NCBI GenBank assembly: GCA_944390195.1
Contig: CALXOZ010000001.1
Coordinates: 62,001-126,000 of the forward strand
Origin: an uncultured Alphaproteobacteria bacterium
GTDB lineage: Bacteria; Pseudomonadota; Alphaproteobacteria; CAAGCB01; CAG-977
Length of the DNA stretch: 64,000 nt
Direction of reading: 5' to 3'
Shown here one piece after another: positions 39,767 through 48,326 of this stretch. Positions within the stretch are counted from its first letter, which is position 1, and the number at the start of each line of letters is the position of its first letter. The notes below the pieces were generated by a model, which saw only the letters and a list, made by a program, of their open reading frames with translations, was not told the origin of the DNA and ran no database searches. Position numbers and translations under genes: made by a program.

Positions 39767-40540
39767 TTAATCTTGTCCTGTTTTGTTTAAAACAGCCTCT
39801 TGTTTTGCTGCTATTGTCTTTTCCAGTTTTTCTTCCAGCCTTTTTTGTTTATTTTCAAACTTTTGTTGTTTGATTTCTATTTTATGCTCCGCCTTTTCCT
39901 TTTTGCGTTCAAACTTTTTCTGCGTTTTTTCTATCTTCTTTTCAAGACGCTTTTGACGGTTGGCCAAACGCCGTGTCAATGTCTGCCGCCGCCGATTAAT
40001 ATACCATAGCGTCCATTTATAAGCCCCCCAGCCGCCTATGATAATCCAAGGAACGGAACCGATCATCATGGACACGCCCCAATCCTTGATTAATATCGTC
40101 CCCATTGCTTTTAAGGCTTCAATCAAGCCGTCTTCATCCAACACCGTTTTTATCAGACCGTAAAATTTGGCATATGTCGTTCGTTCCTCGAACTCTGCGG
40201 TCATCAATTTTCCTGTAACATAAAACATATAATAAAAAGGGGGAATTGTAAAAACGTTCGTTATCCACGTCCAAGCCAAACCGACGGGAAGATTAAAATC
40301 CCATTTAAAAAATTTCCGACTAAACAGCCATGTTAAAAAAACAAGATACATTTGAATCCCGACAAGAGGGGTCATAGCCCATCCCATGCCGATTAACGCC
40401 CCTCTTGCGGTTATTTCAGGAGGATGCTTTGACCGAATCATTGGAATGATCAACTTCATGCGAACAACTGAAGCGATCGTTTTGAAAAAACCTCTTTTCT
40501 TTAAATTAAGCGGCATATCTTCCTTAATCCGACGTTTCAT
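39767..40540 (-). CDS. DUF2062 membrane protein with long charged C-terminal coiled coil
   Basis: This 257-residue protein has a DUF2062 domain over about residues 35-170, with two or three hydrophobic segments (GALIGMGWAMTPLVGIQMYL, WTWITNVFTIPPFYYMFYV, GSVPWIIIGGWGAYKWTLW). After residue 185 the chain is almost purely Lys/Glu/Gln/Arg with heptad-like spacing (KRLEKKIEKTQKKFERKK), a predicted cytoplasmic coiled coil. The function is unknown. It abuts pgeF and follows lgt by 38 bp, so it is probably cotranscribed with these envelope and nucleotide genes. Confidence 0.88.
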   Translation of the reverse strand: MKRRIKEDMPLNLKKRGFFKTIASVVRMKLIIPMIRSKHPPEITARGALIGMGWAMTPLVGIQMYLVFLTWLFSRKFFKWDFNLPVGLAWTWITNVFTIPPFYYMFYVTGKLMTAEFEERTTYAKFYGLIKTVLDEDGLIEALKAMGTILIKDWGVSMMIGSVPWIIIGGWGAYKWTLWYINRRRQTLTRRLANRQKRLEKKIEKTQKKFERKKEKAEHKIEIKQQKFENKQKRLEEKLEKTIAAKQEAVLNKTGQD

Positions 40541-40578
40541 ACTTATCTTTATGGAATAACAGAGAAATTACTTCCTGT

Positions 40579-41382
40579 CTAAGCTTTTTTTATTGACCAT
40601 ACGATTATGGAGACACCGACAATCAACATCGGAATCGTCAATATTTGTCCCATTGTTATTCGGGCAAATAAAAATCCCAGTTGCGGATCCGGTTCCCTGA
40701 AGTTTTCCAAAACGGCGCGAATTATCCCGTAACTGCATAGAAACAATCCCGATGTAAATCCGGGACGGATCCTGACCCACACACTGTGCGTCCACAAAGA
40801 ATACAACAAAACAAATAACAAGACCCCTTCAAAGCCGGCTTCATATAACTGACTGGGGTGACGGGGCAAAGGACCTCCGTTCGGAAAAATCATAGCCCAC
40901 GGCACAGATGTCGTTACGCGACCGTAAAGTTCTGAATTCGCAAAATTTGCCAATCTGCCCAAAAACAAACCGATCGGCGTGATACAAGCTAATATGTCTG
41001 TAAATAAAAAAAACTTCACTTTCACATAACGGGAATATAAATACACAGCAATGATCACACCGATCAAACCGCCGTGAAAAGACATTCCTCCTTGCCATAA
41101 GGCCATAATTTGTAACGGATTTTCCATGTAATACGAAAAATTATAAAATAAAACGTATCCTATTCTGCCTCCGATGATAACCCCTAATGTCCCCCAAAAA
41201 ATCACATCGTCAATCATCACTGGCGTAATCTGATTGGGATAACGCTTTACCATCTTGCGAGCCAAAAACCAAGCAGCGAGTATACCTAACAAATAAGCCA
41301 GAGAATACCATCGCAAACCGAAACTGCCTATATGAATGGCAACAGGATCTATGTCAGGAAAAGATATGCCTTTGTATGTCAT
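40579..41382 (-). CDS. lgt: Prolipoprotein diacylglyceryl transferase
   Basis: This 267-residue polytopic enzyme adds diacylglycerol to the lipobox cysteine of prolipoproteins. The Lgt signature GRLANFANSELYGRVT is near residues 142-157. The catalytic-region His is in GGMSFHGGLIGVI near 99-111. It begins 8 bp after hldD. Several lipoproteins in this window (LptE, DUF3576, LppC, the 304-residue protein) would be its substrates. Confidence 0.96.
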   Translation of the reverse strand: MTYKGISFPDIDPVAIHIGSFGLRWYSLAYLLGILAAWFLARKMVKRYPNQITPVMIDDVIFWGTLGVIIGGRIGYVLFYNFSYYMENPLQIMALWQGGMSFHGGLIGVIIAVYLYSRYVKVKFFLFTDILACITPIGLFLGRLANFANSELYGRVTTSVPWAMIFPNGGPLPRHPSQLYEAGFEGVLLFVLLYSLWTHSVWVRIRPGFTSGLFLCSYGIIRAVLENFREPDPQLGFLFARITMGQILTIPMLIVGVSIIVWSIKKA

Positions 41383-41390
41383 AAAAACCT

Positions 41391-42377
41391 CTATTTATAC
41401 GGATCAGGTGTTTCCAAGTAATTTTTCACATACTTTGAAACCCCCTCCTCTAAAGTTGTAAACGGCTTCGTATATCCGACCGCCCGTAATTTCTGAATAT
41501 CCGCTTGTGTAAAATATTGGTATTTCCCTTTTATTTCCAAAGGCAGATCCATAAAATCCATTTCCGGCTTTTCGTCTAACGCAGCATAAACAGAACGCAA
41601 AACATCCGCATACGTCCGCGCACAACCTGTTCCGATATTGAACAATCCGCTGATTTCCGGATGACTGACCAGCCATAAAATAACATCAACAGTGTCTTCA
41701 ATCCACATGAAATCCCGCATCTGCTCCCCGTCCTTATAAGACGGATTGTCGGATTTAAACAAAGGAAAAAGTTTCCCGTTCTTCGCGGCATGATATATTC
41801 TTGGAATTACACTTTGATGACGTGTGTTATGGTATTCGTTCGGACCGTATAAATTAAAACAACGCAGACCGATCCATTGAGGAGGAACCGTCTCTCCGCG
41901 ATTAATCGTATCAATGATCTTGCGATCTAAAAACAGCTTTGTCCATGCCAAAGCAGACATCGGTCTGAGTTTTGCCAATTCCTGCGCTGAATCACTATCC
42001 TTAAACCCCAATGATCCGTCACCGTATACTCCAGCCGTTGAATCATATATAAAAGGAACTTGATGACGGGAACACCACGACCATAATTGCCATGTCAAAT
42101 GAATTCGTTCGTCTATCAACTCGTCAACATTTTCTTCCTTGAAAAAGCCTGTATAGTTAATATGAAAAACCGCTTCTATCCTGCTAGCATGGTTATCCAA
42201 GTATTCAAAAATTTTTTCCGGAAAAATAATATCACGCAAAGAACGTTTCGCTATATTACGCCAACGATCATCCGTTTGAAAACGATCGACAATCGTTATT
42301 TCACCCAATCCCCGTTCTTCTATGCCGGCGGCTATGTTCGACCCCAAAAAACCGGCACCACCCGTAATTACATACAT
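41391..42377 (-). CDS. hldD: HldD-like ADP-heptose epimerase homologue with substituted catalytic residues
   Basis: This 328-residue extended short-chain dehydrogenase follows the ADP-L-glycero-D-manno-heptose 6-epimerase layout: NADP site ITGGAGFLGSNI near 4-15, FHINYTGFFKEENVDE near 71-86, YDSTAGVYGDG near 111-121, and FNLYGPNEYH near 174-183. The YxxxK motif reads LAWTK, so Leu143 stands where the catalytic Tyr140 of E. coli HldD should be. The residue at the position of catalytic Lys178 is Asn184. Lys147 is kept. It may have a changed substrate or be inactive. The neighbours lgt and the envelope genes suggest a surface-sugar role. Confidence 0.8.
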   Translation of the reverse strand: MYVITGGAGFLGSNIAAGIEERGLGEITIVDRFQTDDRWRNIAKRSLRDIIFPEKIFEYLDNHASRIEAVFHINYTGFFKEENVDELIDERIHLTWQLWSWCSRHQVPFIYDSTAGVYGDGSLGFKDSDSAQELAKLRPMSALAWTKLFLDRKIIDTINRGETVPPQWIGLRCFNLYGPNEYHNTRHQSVIPRIYHAAKNGKLFPLFKSDNPSYKDGEQMRDFMWIEDTVDVILWLVSHPEISGLFNIGTGCARTYADVLRSVYAALDEKPEMDFMDLPLEIKGKYQYFTQADIQKLRAVGYTKPFTTLEEGVSKYVKNYLETPDPYK

Positions 42378-42514
42378 GACATCCCCTTTTTCTTTGTTTT
42401 TCTTTGTTTTTCTTTCTTATTTATAAGCCTAAACATAACTTTTGCTCAAATGTTTTTCTTTAAAAAAAAAAGCAACCGACTTATTTTAACAACTTAATTA
42501 AAAGGAGATCTTTA

Positions 42515-43336
42515 ATGAATCAGTCTGTTTCTATTTTACTCGTCGGTTGCGGAAAAATGGGAGGCGCCGTTTTAAACGGGGCGTTACAAAACGGATTCAG
42601 TCCGGAACATATTTTCGTTGTTGAACCGAACAATGATATCCGTAAGGTGTTAAAAGATAAAAAAATCGTTTCCGCGCCGTCTCTAAAAGAGATGAATTAT
42701 TTTAAACCGGACATCGTTTTCTTGGCTGTCAAACCTTTTCTGATCGAACAGATTATCTCTGATATCAAGCCATTTACTGATAATGGAGCTGCCCTTTTAT
42801 CCATTATTGCCGGAAGGAAAATTGCATGGTTTAAAGAAAAATTAGGGATGAATACCGTCGTTTTCCGTGCCATGCCCAATACTCCGGCGGCTATCGGAGC
42901 GGGAATTACGGGAATTATCGCCTCTCCGGAAGCTTCTGACAAACAATATCAAATTGTTGAAACGCTTTTGACTTCCTGCGGACAAACCGTCTGGTTGAAA
43001 TCAGAAGAACATATCGATGCCGTAACAGCAGTTTCCGGAAGCGGTCCCGCCTATGTTTTTTATTTGACAGAAGCATTAACTCAAGCCGCCGTGTCTTTGG
43101 GGTTAGATCAACAAACCGCTCAAAAACTCGCAAAAAACACGATTATCGGAGCGGCTGCATTAATGGCTGAAAGTGATGAAAATCCTGATGTCTTGAGAAA
43201 AAATGTTACAACACCCAATGGAACAACCGCCGCAGCTCTTGACATCTTGATGAATCCGGATTCAGGTTTGACTCCGCTTTTGGAAAAAGCGGTCTCAGCT
43301 GCTAAAAAACGTTCCGAAGAACTCGCCTTGGTATGA
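42515..43336 (+). CDS. proC: Pyrroline-5-carboxylate reductase
   Basis: This 273-residue enzyme makes the final reduction in proline synthesis. The dinucleotide-binding site is LLVGCGKMGGAVLNGAL near 8-24. Further motifs are VFRAMPNTPAAIGAGITG near 118-135 and the C-terminal signature VSGSGPAYVFYLTEAL with TPNGTTAAALDIL. The ATG is preceded by a perfect AAGGAG. It is divergent from hldD and overlaps the MATE gene by 4 bp. Confidence 0.97.
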   Translation: MNQSVSILLVGCGKMGGAVLNGALQNGFSPEHIFVVEPNNDIRKVLKDKKIVSAPSLKEMNYFKPDIVFLAVKPFLIEQIISDIKPFTDNGAALLSIIAGRKIAWFKEKLGMNTVVFRAMPNTPAAIGAGITGIIASPEASDKQYQIVETLLTSCGQTVWLKSEEHIDAVTAVSGSGPAYVFYLTEALTQAAVSLGLDQQTAQKLAKNTIIGAAALMAESDENPDVLRKNVTTPNGTTAAALDILMNPDSGLTPLLEKAVSAAKKRSEELALV

Positions 43337-44709
43337 TCATGTCTTTCAATCAACAACAAAATCTGACAAGAGGAAACGCTCTGCATAATTTGTGGAGCTT
43401 TTCCATCCCTTTCCTGTTGGCTTACTTATTACAGGCACTTTATAACACTGTCGACATGTTCGTTGTCGGAAGATTCGGTAACGGAAGCATTTCCGTCGCT
43501 GCCGTCGCCAATGGCAGTTGTATCATGATGTTCATTTTGAACTTGATTTCCGGTCTGACAACAGGATCCACCGTCTTGATCGGGCAATATGTCGGAGCAA
43601 ACGACCAAGAAAAAATGAAACGCTGCATCGGCACAGGATTATGCTTATTCCTTGTATGCGCATCAGTATTGACGCTTTTAATGCTTGTTCTGATGCCTGT
43701 TATTTTAAACCTAATGCAAGTCCCCTCCGACGCTTTCCAAGAAACTTACGATTACGCGCAAATCTGCGTCTTGGGAATCATATTCATTACAGGTTATAAT
43801 GCTTTCTCAGCAATCTTTCGCGGGTTGGGCAACTCTATAGCTCCTTTGATTTTCGTTGCCATCGCCTGCGTTTTCAACATCATCGGTGATTTCGTTTTAG
43901 TCGCTGTCTTTAATATGGGGGCTGCCGGTGCGGCTGTTGCAACAGTCGTCGGACAAGCTATCAGTATGCTCTTCGCTTTTTTCTTTATGAAAAAAAATAT
44001 CCGCTTCGATTTTAAATTATCGGATTTCGTTCCCGACCGATCCATCGTGCGCGAATTATTCAAAATCGGCATTCCTATTTCCGTTACAGGCGGCTTAATT
44101 GACTTATCGTTCATGTTCATTACCTCCATTGTCAATTCAATGGGAATGCATGCCGCAGCCGGTGTCGGAATCGTCGGCAGAATCAACGCCTTCGCCATGT
44201 TGCCAGCTTTATCGGTCATGGGAGCCATCTCGGCAATAACGGCTCAAAACATCGGAGCACACAAACCGCTTCGAGCTTTATATACTTTAAAACTCGGCAT
44301 TGCCGGAACTATGATCTTTGGAATAATGGCCATTATCCTGTTCTTGAGCGTCCCAGAACAAATCATAGGCTTCTTCATTGACACAAATTCCATTGGTGCC
44401 GATGAAACCATAAAAGCCGGAGCTTTATATGCAAAAAGCTTCTGTTTTGAATATATCCTTGTTCCTGTCGTTTTTTGCACCAACGGATTTTTCAACGGAT
44501 GCGGCAGATCTTTCTTCTCTATGATTAACAATGTCTTATGCACTTTCGTATTCAGGATTCCCATCGCCTATTATTTCAGCGCCATACTGGGAGCTTCCAT
44601 TTATGCCGTCGGCTTTGCCTCCCCTTTGGCTTCGTTCGCTTCAAACATATTGGCTTTAGCTTATTTAAAATCAGGGAGATGGAAAAAAAGAGGTGTTAAG
44701 TGGTTATAA
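43333..44709 (+). CDS. MATE family efflux transporter
   Basis: This 458-residue protein has about twelve hydrophobic helices in two homologous halves. It belongs to the DinF/NorM-like MATE family, which exports drugs or metabolites using Na+ or H+. The N-half contains PFLLAYLLQALYNTVDMFVVG near 28-48 and the C-half SVMGAISAITAQNIGAHKP. The ATG overlaps the proC stop (ATGA), with a second ATG two codons on. The coupling to proC is unusual and suggests cotranscription rather than shared function. The substrate cannot be told. Confidence 0.94.
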   Translation: MIMSFNQQQNLTRGNALHNLWSFSIPFLLAYLLQALYNTVDMFVVGRFGNGSISVAAVANGSCIMMFILNLISGLTTGSTVLIGQYVGANDQEKMKRCIGTGLCLFLVCASVLTLLMLVLMPVILNLMQVPSDAFQETYDYAQICVLGIIFITGYNAFSAIFRGLGNSIAPLIFVAIACVFNIIGDFVLVAVFNMGAAGAAVATVVGQAISMLFAFFFMKKNIRFDFKLSDFVPDRSIVRELFKIGIPISVTGGLIDLSFMFITSIVNSMGMHAAAGVGIVGRINAFAMLPALSVMGAISAITAQNIGAHKPLRALYTLKLGIAGTMIFGIMAIILFLSVPEQIIGFFIDTNSIGADETIKAGALYAKSFCFEYILVPVVFCTNGFFNGCGRSFFSMINNVLCTFVFRIPIAYYFSAILGASIYAVGFASPLASFASNILALAYLKSGRWKKRGVKWL

Positions 44710-44711
44710 TG

Positions 44712-44742
44712 AACGCCCCGTTTTAAAACGGGGCGTTTTTTT
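44712..44742 (+). terminator. Terminator of proC-MATE
   Basis: A perfect inverted repeat, AACGCCCCGTTTT followed by AAAACGGGGCGTT (44712-44737), continues into a run of seven Ts. Confidence 0.92.
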
Positions 44743-45141
44743 ACATATTACGACTTTATTTAAACAAATCATCTGACAATACAAAAATATGATCCTGTTT
44801 CACATGATCTTTCAATGTCATATAAAAAATAATTCACATACTCACAATTCACAAAAACATAACATCAAAAAATTCCATATAAAATCTTTTCATTGCATAT
44901 CCGATACGAAAACATTCCCTATTTCAACAAGCTTATTTCATTGTTCTCAGACGCCAATAAAATACAAGCGGATTGAGTACTATCTTAAAAAACTTTCGTT
45001 ACACAAGCGTAATCCTTTATTGCCAGAAAATAAACATCTTCACAGTCGTCTTTATTAATCCCTAATAAAAGGGGGTTTGCCGTTGTTTTTGACAATGTCA
45101 CAATCCGGATTTCCGGCTAAAGATAACAAACTTTTATCACT
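44743..45141. other. AT-rich gap with one weak hairpin, no gene called
   Basis: About 400 bp between convergent units. An 89-codon plus-strand frame (44789-45058) has no ribosome-binding site and a His/Lys/Ile-rich composition expected of noncoding AT-rich DNA. A small CCCC/GGGG hairpin with three Ts occurs at 45060-45079. No RNA gene recognised. Confidence 0.45.
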
Positions 45142-45174
45142 AAAAAAACAGCCCGTTTTATTTACGGGCTGTTT
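45142..45174 (-). terminator. Terminator of hrcA-grpE
   Basis: AAACAGCCCGT (45146-45156) pairs with ACGGGCTGTTT (45164-45174) around 7 nt. The seven As at 45142-45148 give the U tract on the minus strand, 4 bp after the grpE stop. Confidence 0.9.
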
Positions 45175-45177
45175 CGT

Positions 45178-45882
45178 CTAAGCAGTCGTATCAATATGTT
45201 CAACAGGATCTTGAACCGTCGGAGCCACCGCCCGTGTAACAACAACAACAGCTTCCCTTAATACACGATCGCCACCGATCATATACCCTTTTTGCCATTC
45301 TTGCACGATTGTTCCCGACGGCTTGCTTGGATCGTCCACTTCTTGGACAACTTTATGCAAATTCGGATCAAAAACATGCCCCAGACTTTCAATGGCTGTT
45401 ACTTTATTTTTTTCCAAAGCCGTATTCAGTTCTTTTTGAGTTAATTCTAACCCTATCAATAAGTTTTTTATAAAGTCGCTTTGATTTTCCTTTTCTTTTT
45501 CCGGAATGCTCGCCATAGCTCTAGATAGGTTGTCATTAACCGTTAAAATGTCGTGGGCAAAAGAAGATATCGCAAATTTTGTCCGTTTTTCCAACTCTTG
45601 TTGAGTTCTTCGACGCAGATTTTCCATTTCGGCTTGGGAACGTAAATACAGATCTTTGAATTTTTCCACTTCGGATTTTAAACGTTCCATTTCTTCCTGA
45701 CAGGAAGTCTCTTTTATTGGCGTTGTTTGTTCCGGTTGGCAAACAGTCTCTGTTTTCGTTTGATTGTCAACGGGTTCTGTTCCTTTTCCCGACTTTCCTT
45801 GCGCCATATGCTTTTCCTGGTTTTCCGGAACTTCTTGCATTATGTTCTGTTCTTCTTCATTATGTTTATGATGCTTTGTCAT
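45178..45882 (-). CDS. grpE: Nucleotide exchange factor GrpE
   Basis: This 234-residue co-chaperone releases ADP from DnaK. A charged, disordered N terminus of about 65 residues precedes the long coiled coil (ERLKSEVEKFKDLYLRSQAE). The family segment FAHDILTVNDNLSRAM follows, then the beta domain with VFDPNLHKVVQEV and KGYMIGGDRVLREAVVVV. It starts 5 bp after hrcA, the usual pairing. No dnaK or dnaJ is present in this window. Confidence 0.96.
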   Translation of the reverse strand: MTKHHKHNEEEQNIMQEVPENQEKHMAQGKSGKGTEPVDNQTKTETVCQPEQTTPIKETSCQEEMERLKSEVEKFKDLYLRSQAEMENLRRRTQQELEKRTKFAISSFAHDILTVNDNLSRAMASIPEKEKENQSDFIKNLLIGLELTQKELNTALEKNKVTAIESLGHVFDPNLHKVVQEVDDPSKPSGTIVQEWQKGYMIGGDRVLREAVVVVTRAVAPTVQDPVEHIDTTA

Positions 45883-45887
45883 CTTTT

Positions 45888-46937
45888 TTACCCTATCAAT
45901 TTACTGATCACTTGTGACGTATAATCCACCAATGGAATAATCCGAGCGTAATTCATCCTTGTCGGACCAATAATCCCTATTGCGCCAATGATTTTTTCCT
46001 TACTGTTCCGGTACGGAGCCGTTATCATAGAGCACCCCGATACATTGAACAGCTTATTTTCCGAACCAATATATATTTGTATACCATCCGCATTTTCAGT
46101 TAAATCCAACAGTTTTGTCATACTTTCCTGAGCCTCCAGTATACTCAACAAATTACGGATTTTTTCCAAATCCTCAATTGCCTGAATATTTTCTAATAAA
46201 TTCGCTTGGCCTTTGATGATTAAAACGCCTTTTTTTCCTCCCGCCCATGCCGCCAAACCAGCTGTAACCAAACGGGTCGATATTTCATCAAGCTGTGCTT
46301 GATGCGATTCCATTTCTGCTAAAATTTCTTCGCGAGCCTCTTCCAACGTCCGTCCTTGTAAACGGGCGTTTAAATAATTTGTCGCCTCAGTCAAAGCTGC
46401 CGGCAAAGTTCCCGGCGGAATATTTATAATCCTGTTTTCAACGACACCATCAGCCGTTACCATCACCACCAAAGCACGACCTGATCCCAAATGGACAAAT
46501 TCGATATGCTTTAACGGTTCTTCTGTTTTAGGGGCGATAACAACACCGGCGCACTTTGACAAGCCCGATAATAATGACGAAGCTTGTGTCAACATCGTTT
46601 CCAGATTAACTCCGGATACTCGACAATGCGCTTCAATGGCGTGCCGTTCCTCTTGTTCCAAAGAGCCGATTTCCAATAAACCGTCCACAAATAATTTCAA
46701 TCCCCGTTCTGTCGGTATCCTTCCAGACGATGTATGTAACGATGACAGCAATCCCGAAGATTCCAAATCAGACATCACGTTGCGAATTGTCGCCGAAGAA
46801 AGAGAAAAATCCAACAATCGGGATAACGTTTTCGACCCGACAGGCTCTCCCGTTTCTAAATAAGCGTCAACCAGCGATTTGAAAATATCGCGGGATCTGT
46901 TATTTAATGCCGATAATATTAAATTTTGTTTATTCAT
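45888..46937 (-). CDS. hrcA: Heat-inducible transcription repressor HrcA
   Basis: This 349-residue repressor normally binds CIRCE operators of chaperone genes. The N-terminal winged helix contains YLETGEPVGSKTLSRLLDF near 25-43 and SSATIRNVMSDLESSGLL near 47-64, then HTSSGRIPTERGLKLFVDGLL. I looked for a CIRCE inverted repeat in the 76-bp gap upstream and did not see one, so control by HrcA of its own operon is not supported here. It is divergent from rph. Confidence 0.96.
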   Translation of the reverse strand: MNKQNLILSALNNRSRDIFKSLVDAYLETGEPVGSKTLSRLLDFSLSSATIRNVMSDLESSGLLSSLHTSSGRIPTERGLKLFVDGLLEIGSLEQEERHAIEAHCRVSGVNLETMLTQASSLLSGLSKCAGVVIAPKTEEPLKHIEFVHLGSGRALVVMVTADGVVENRIINIPPGTLPAALTEATNYLNARLQGRTLEEAREEILAEMESHQAQLDEISTRLVTAGLAAWAGGKKGVLIIKGQANLLENIQAIEDLEKIRNLLSILEAQESMTKLLDLTENADGIQIYIGSENKLFNVSGCSMITAPYRNSKEKIIGAIGIIGPTRMNYARIIPLVDYTSQVISKLIG

Positions 46938-47013
46938 AGTTCATAAATGTAGTAATCGTAATATCAAACGTCAACAGGACAAATTATGTATTTAACAAAT
47001 TTCGAGGATAAAA

Positions 47014-47730
47014 ATGCAAAGACCTTCTAAAAGACAACCAGATGAAATGCGCAAAGTTACAATTGAACCGAATATCAACAAACACGCTGAAGGATCGTGT
47101 TTAGTCAAGTTCGGAGACACTCACGTCATTTGTACGGCGAGTGTTGAAGACAAGGTTCCTTCATGGATGCGTAATTCGGGAAAAGGATGGATCACTGCGG
47201 AATACGGCATGCTTCCCAGAGCGACGGGAGTAAGAACGGAACGGGAAGCTAAAAAAGGACAAAGCGGAAGAACGCAAGAAATCCAACGTTTAATCGCAAG
47301 AGCTTTACGTTCTGTTGTCGATTTAAAAGCTTTGGGTGAAATTTGTATAAAAATCGATTGCGATGTCATTCAGGCGGACGGCGGGACACGGACGGCATCA
47401 ATTACAGGAGGATTCGTCGCTTTACATCTGGCTTTACAAAAGTTGCGCGAATATCGGCGTTTCCACACTCTTCCGGTTCTCGACACCGTTTCCGCCGTAT
47501 CATGCGGCATTTATGAAGGGACGCCGGTATTAGACCTTGATTACATTGAAGATTCCAACGCGCAAACCGATTCCAACTTTGTTATTACGGGAAAAGGAGG
47601 AATCGTTGAAATTCAAGGAACGGCAGAACGGACTCCTTTTTCAAGCGAAGAATTCAAAAAACTTTATGAATTGGCTTGCAAGGGAACTCAAGAATTGTCT
47701 CTCATTCAAAAAAGTGTGCTCGGAGAATGA
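47014..47730 (+). CDS. rph: Ribonuclease PH
   Basis: This 238-residue phosphorolytic 3' exoribonuclease trims tRNA 3' ends. The N terminus [19 protein letters not shown] is typical. Conserved blocks follow: [18 protein letters not shown] with phosphate-binding residues, [19 protein letters not shown] near 89-107 and [19 protein letters not shown] near 116-134. The length is standard. GAGG lies 7 bp before the ATG. It leads rph-rdgB-hemW. Confidence 0.97.
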   Translation: MQRPSKRQPDEMRKVTIEPNINKHAEGSCLVKFGDTHVICTASVEDKVPSWMRNSGKGWITAEYGMLPRATGVRTEREAKKGQSGRTQEIQRLIARALRSVVDLKALGEICIKIDCDVIQADGGTRTASITGGFVALHLALQKLREYRRFHTLPVLDTVSAVSCGIYEGTPVLDLDYIEDSNAQTDSNFVITGKGGIVEIQGTAERTPFSSEEFKKLYELACKGTQELSLIQKSVLGE

Positions 47731-47732
47731 CC

Positions 47733-48326
47733 ATGAGAAAATTAATCGAAAAAAAAATCGTCCTTGCCACCCATAACAGAGGCAAAGTCAAAGAAATGCA
47801 GTCAATCTTAACCCCTTTCGGAATCACTGTAATTTCCGCTGACGAATTATCATTGTCCGAACCCGAAGAAAAAGGGAAAACATTTATTGAAAACGCAAAA
47901 ATCAAAGCCCTAAGCGCTGCAAAAGAATCAGGACTGCCAGCTTTGGGCGATGATTCCGGATTGTGTGTCCACGCTTTAAATAACAAGCCTGGAATCTTTT
48001 CCGCACGTTATAACGATCCTAAAAAAAACGGGTTCATGTATGCTATGACAAAAATCAATGAAGAACTGGGAAACAACAAAGACCGTTCCGCTCATTTTTC
48101 ATGTGCACTTGTCATTGCATGGCCTGACGGGGAAACGGAAGAATTTGAAGGCATTATCAATGGAACGTTATGCTGGCCAGTCAAAGGGGATAACGGTTTC
48201 GGTTACGATCCCATGTTCGTTCCGGACGGATATAATATTTCTTTTGCCCAATTGACCGAAAATGAAAAAAATAAAATAAGTCACAGGGCTAGAGCTTTGA
48301 AACTGTTTACGGACAACTGTCTGTGA
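47733..48326 (+). CDS. rdgB: dITP/XTP pyrophosphatase
   Basis: This 197-residue house-cleaning enzyme removes non-canonical purine nucleotides. The substrate-binding SHR-equivalent begins VLATHNRGKVKEM near 11-23. LGDDSGLCVHALNNKPGIFSA near 70-90 and GFGYDPMFVPDG near 155-166 are conserved. I chose the ATG at 47733 because GGAG ends seven bases upstream; the ATG at 47727, which overlaps the rph stop, is too close to it but remains possible. The end overlaps hemW by 4 bp. Confidence 0.96.
   Translation: MRKLIEKKIVLATHNRGKVKEMQSILTPFGITVISADELSLSEPEEKGKTFIENAKIKALSAAKESGLPALGDDSGLCVHALNNKPGIFSARYNDPKKNGFMYAMTKINEELGNNKDRSAHFSCALVIAWPDGETEEFEGIINGTLCWPVKGDNGFGYDPMFVPDGYNISFAQLTENEKNKISHRARALKLFTDNCL

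Noticed and set aside
42389-42420. Short direct repeats of TTTTTCTTTG upstream of hldD
   Set aside because: Three copies of a simple T-rich unit in a promoter region; ordinary low-complexity sequence without evidence of function.
44789-45058. 89-codon plus-strand open frame in the gap after the MATE gene
   Set aside because: No ribosome-binding site, composition (His, Lys, Ile, Thr) expected from noncoding AT-rich DNA, and no domain-like pattern.
46938-47013. CIRCE operator in the hrcA-rph intergenic region
   Set aside because: No TTAGCACTC/GAGTGCTAA-type inverted repeat is present in the 76 bp.
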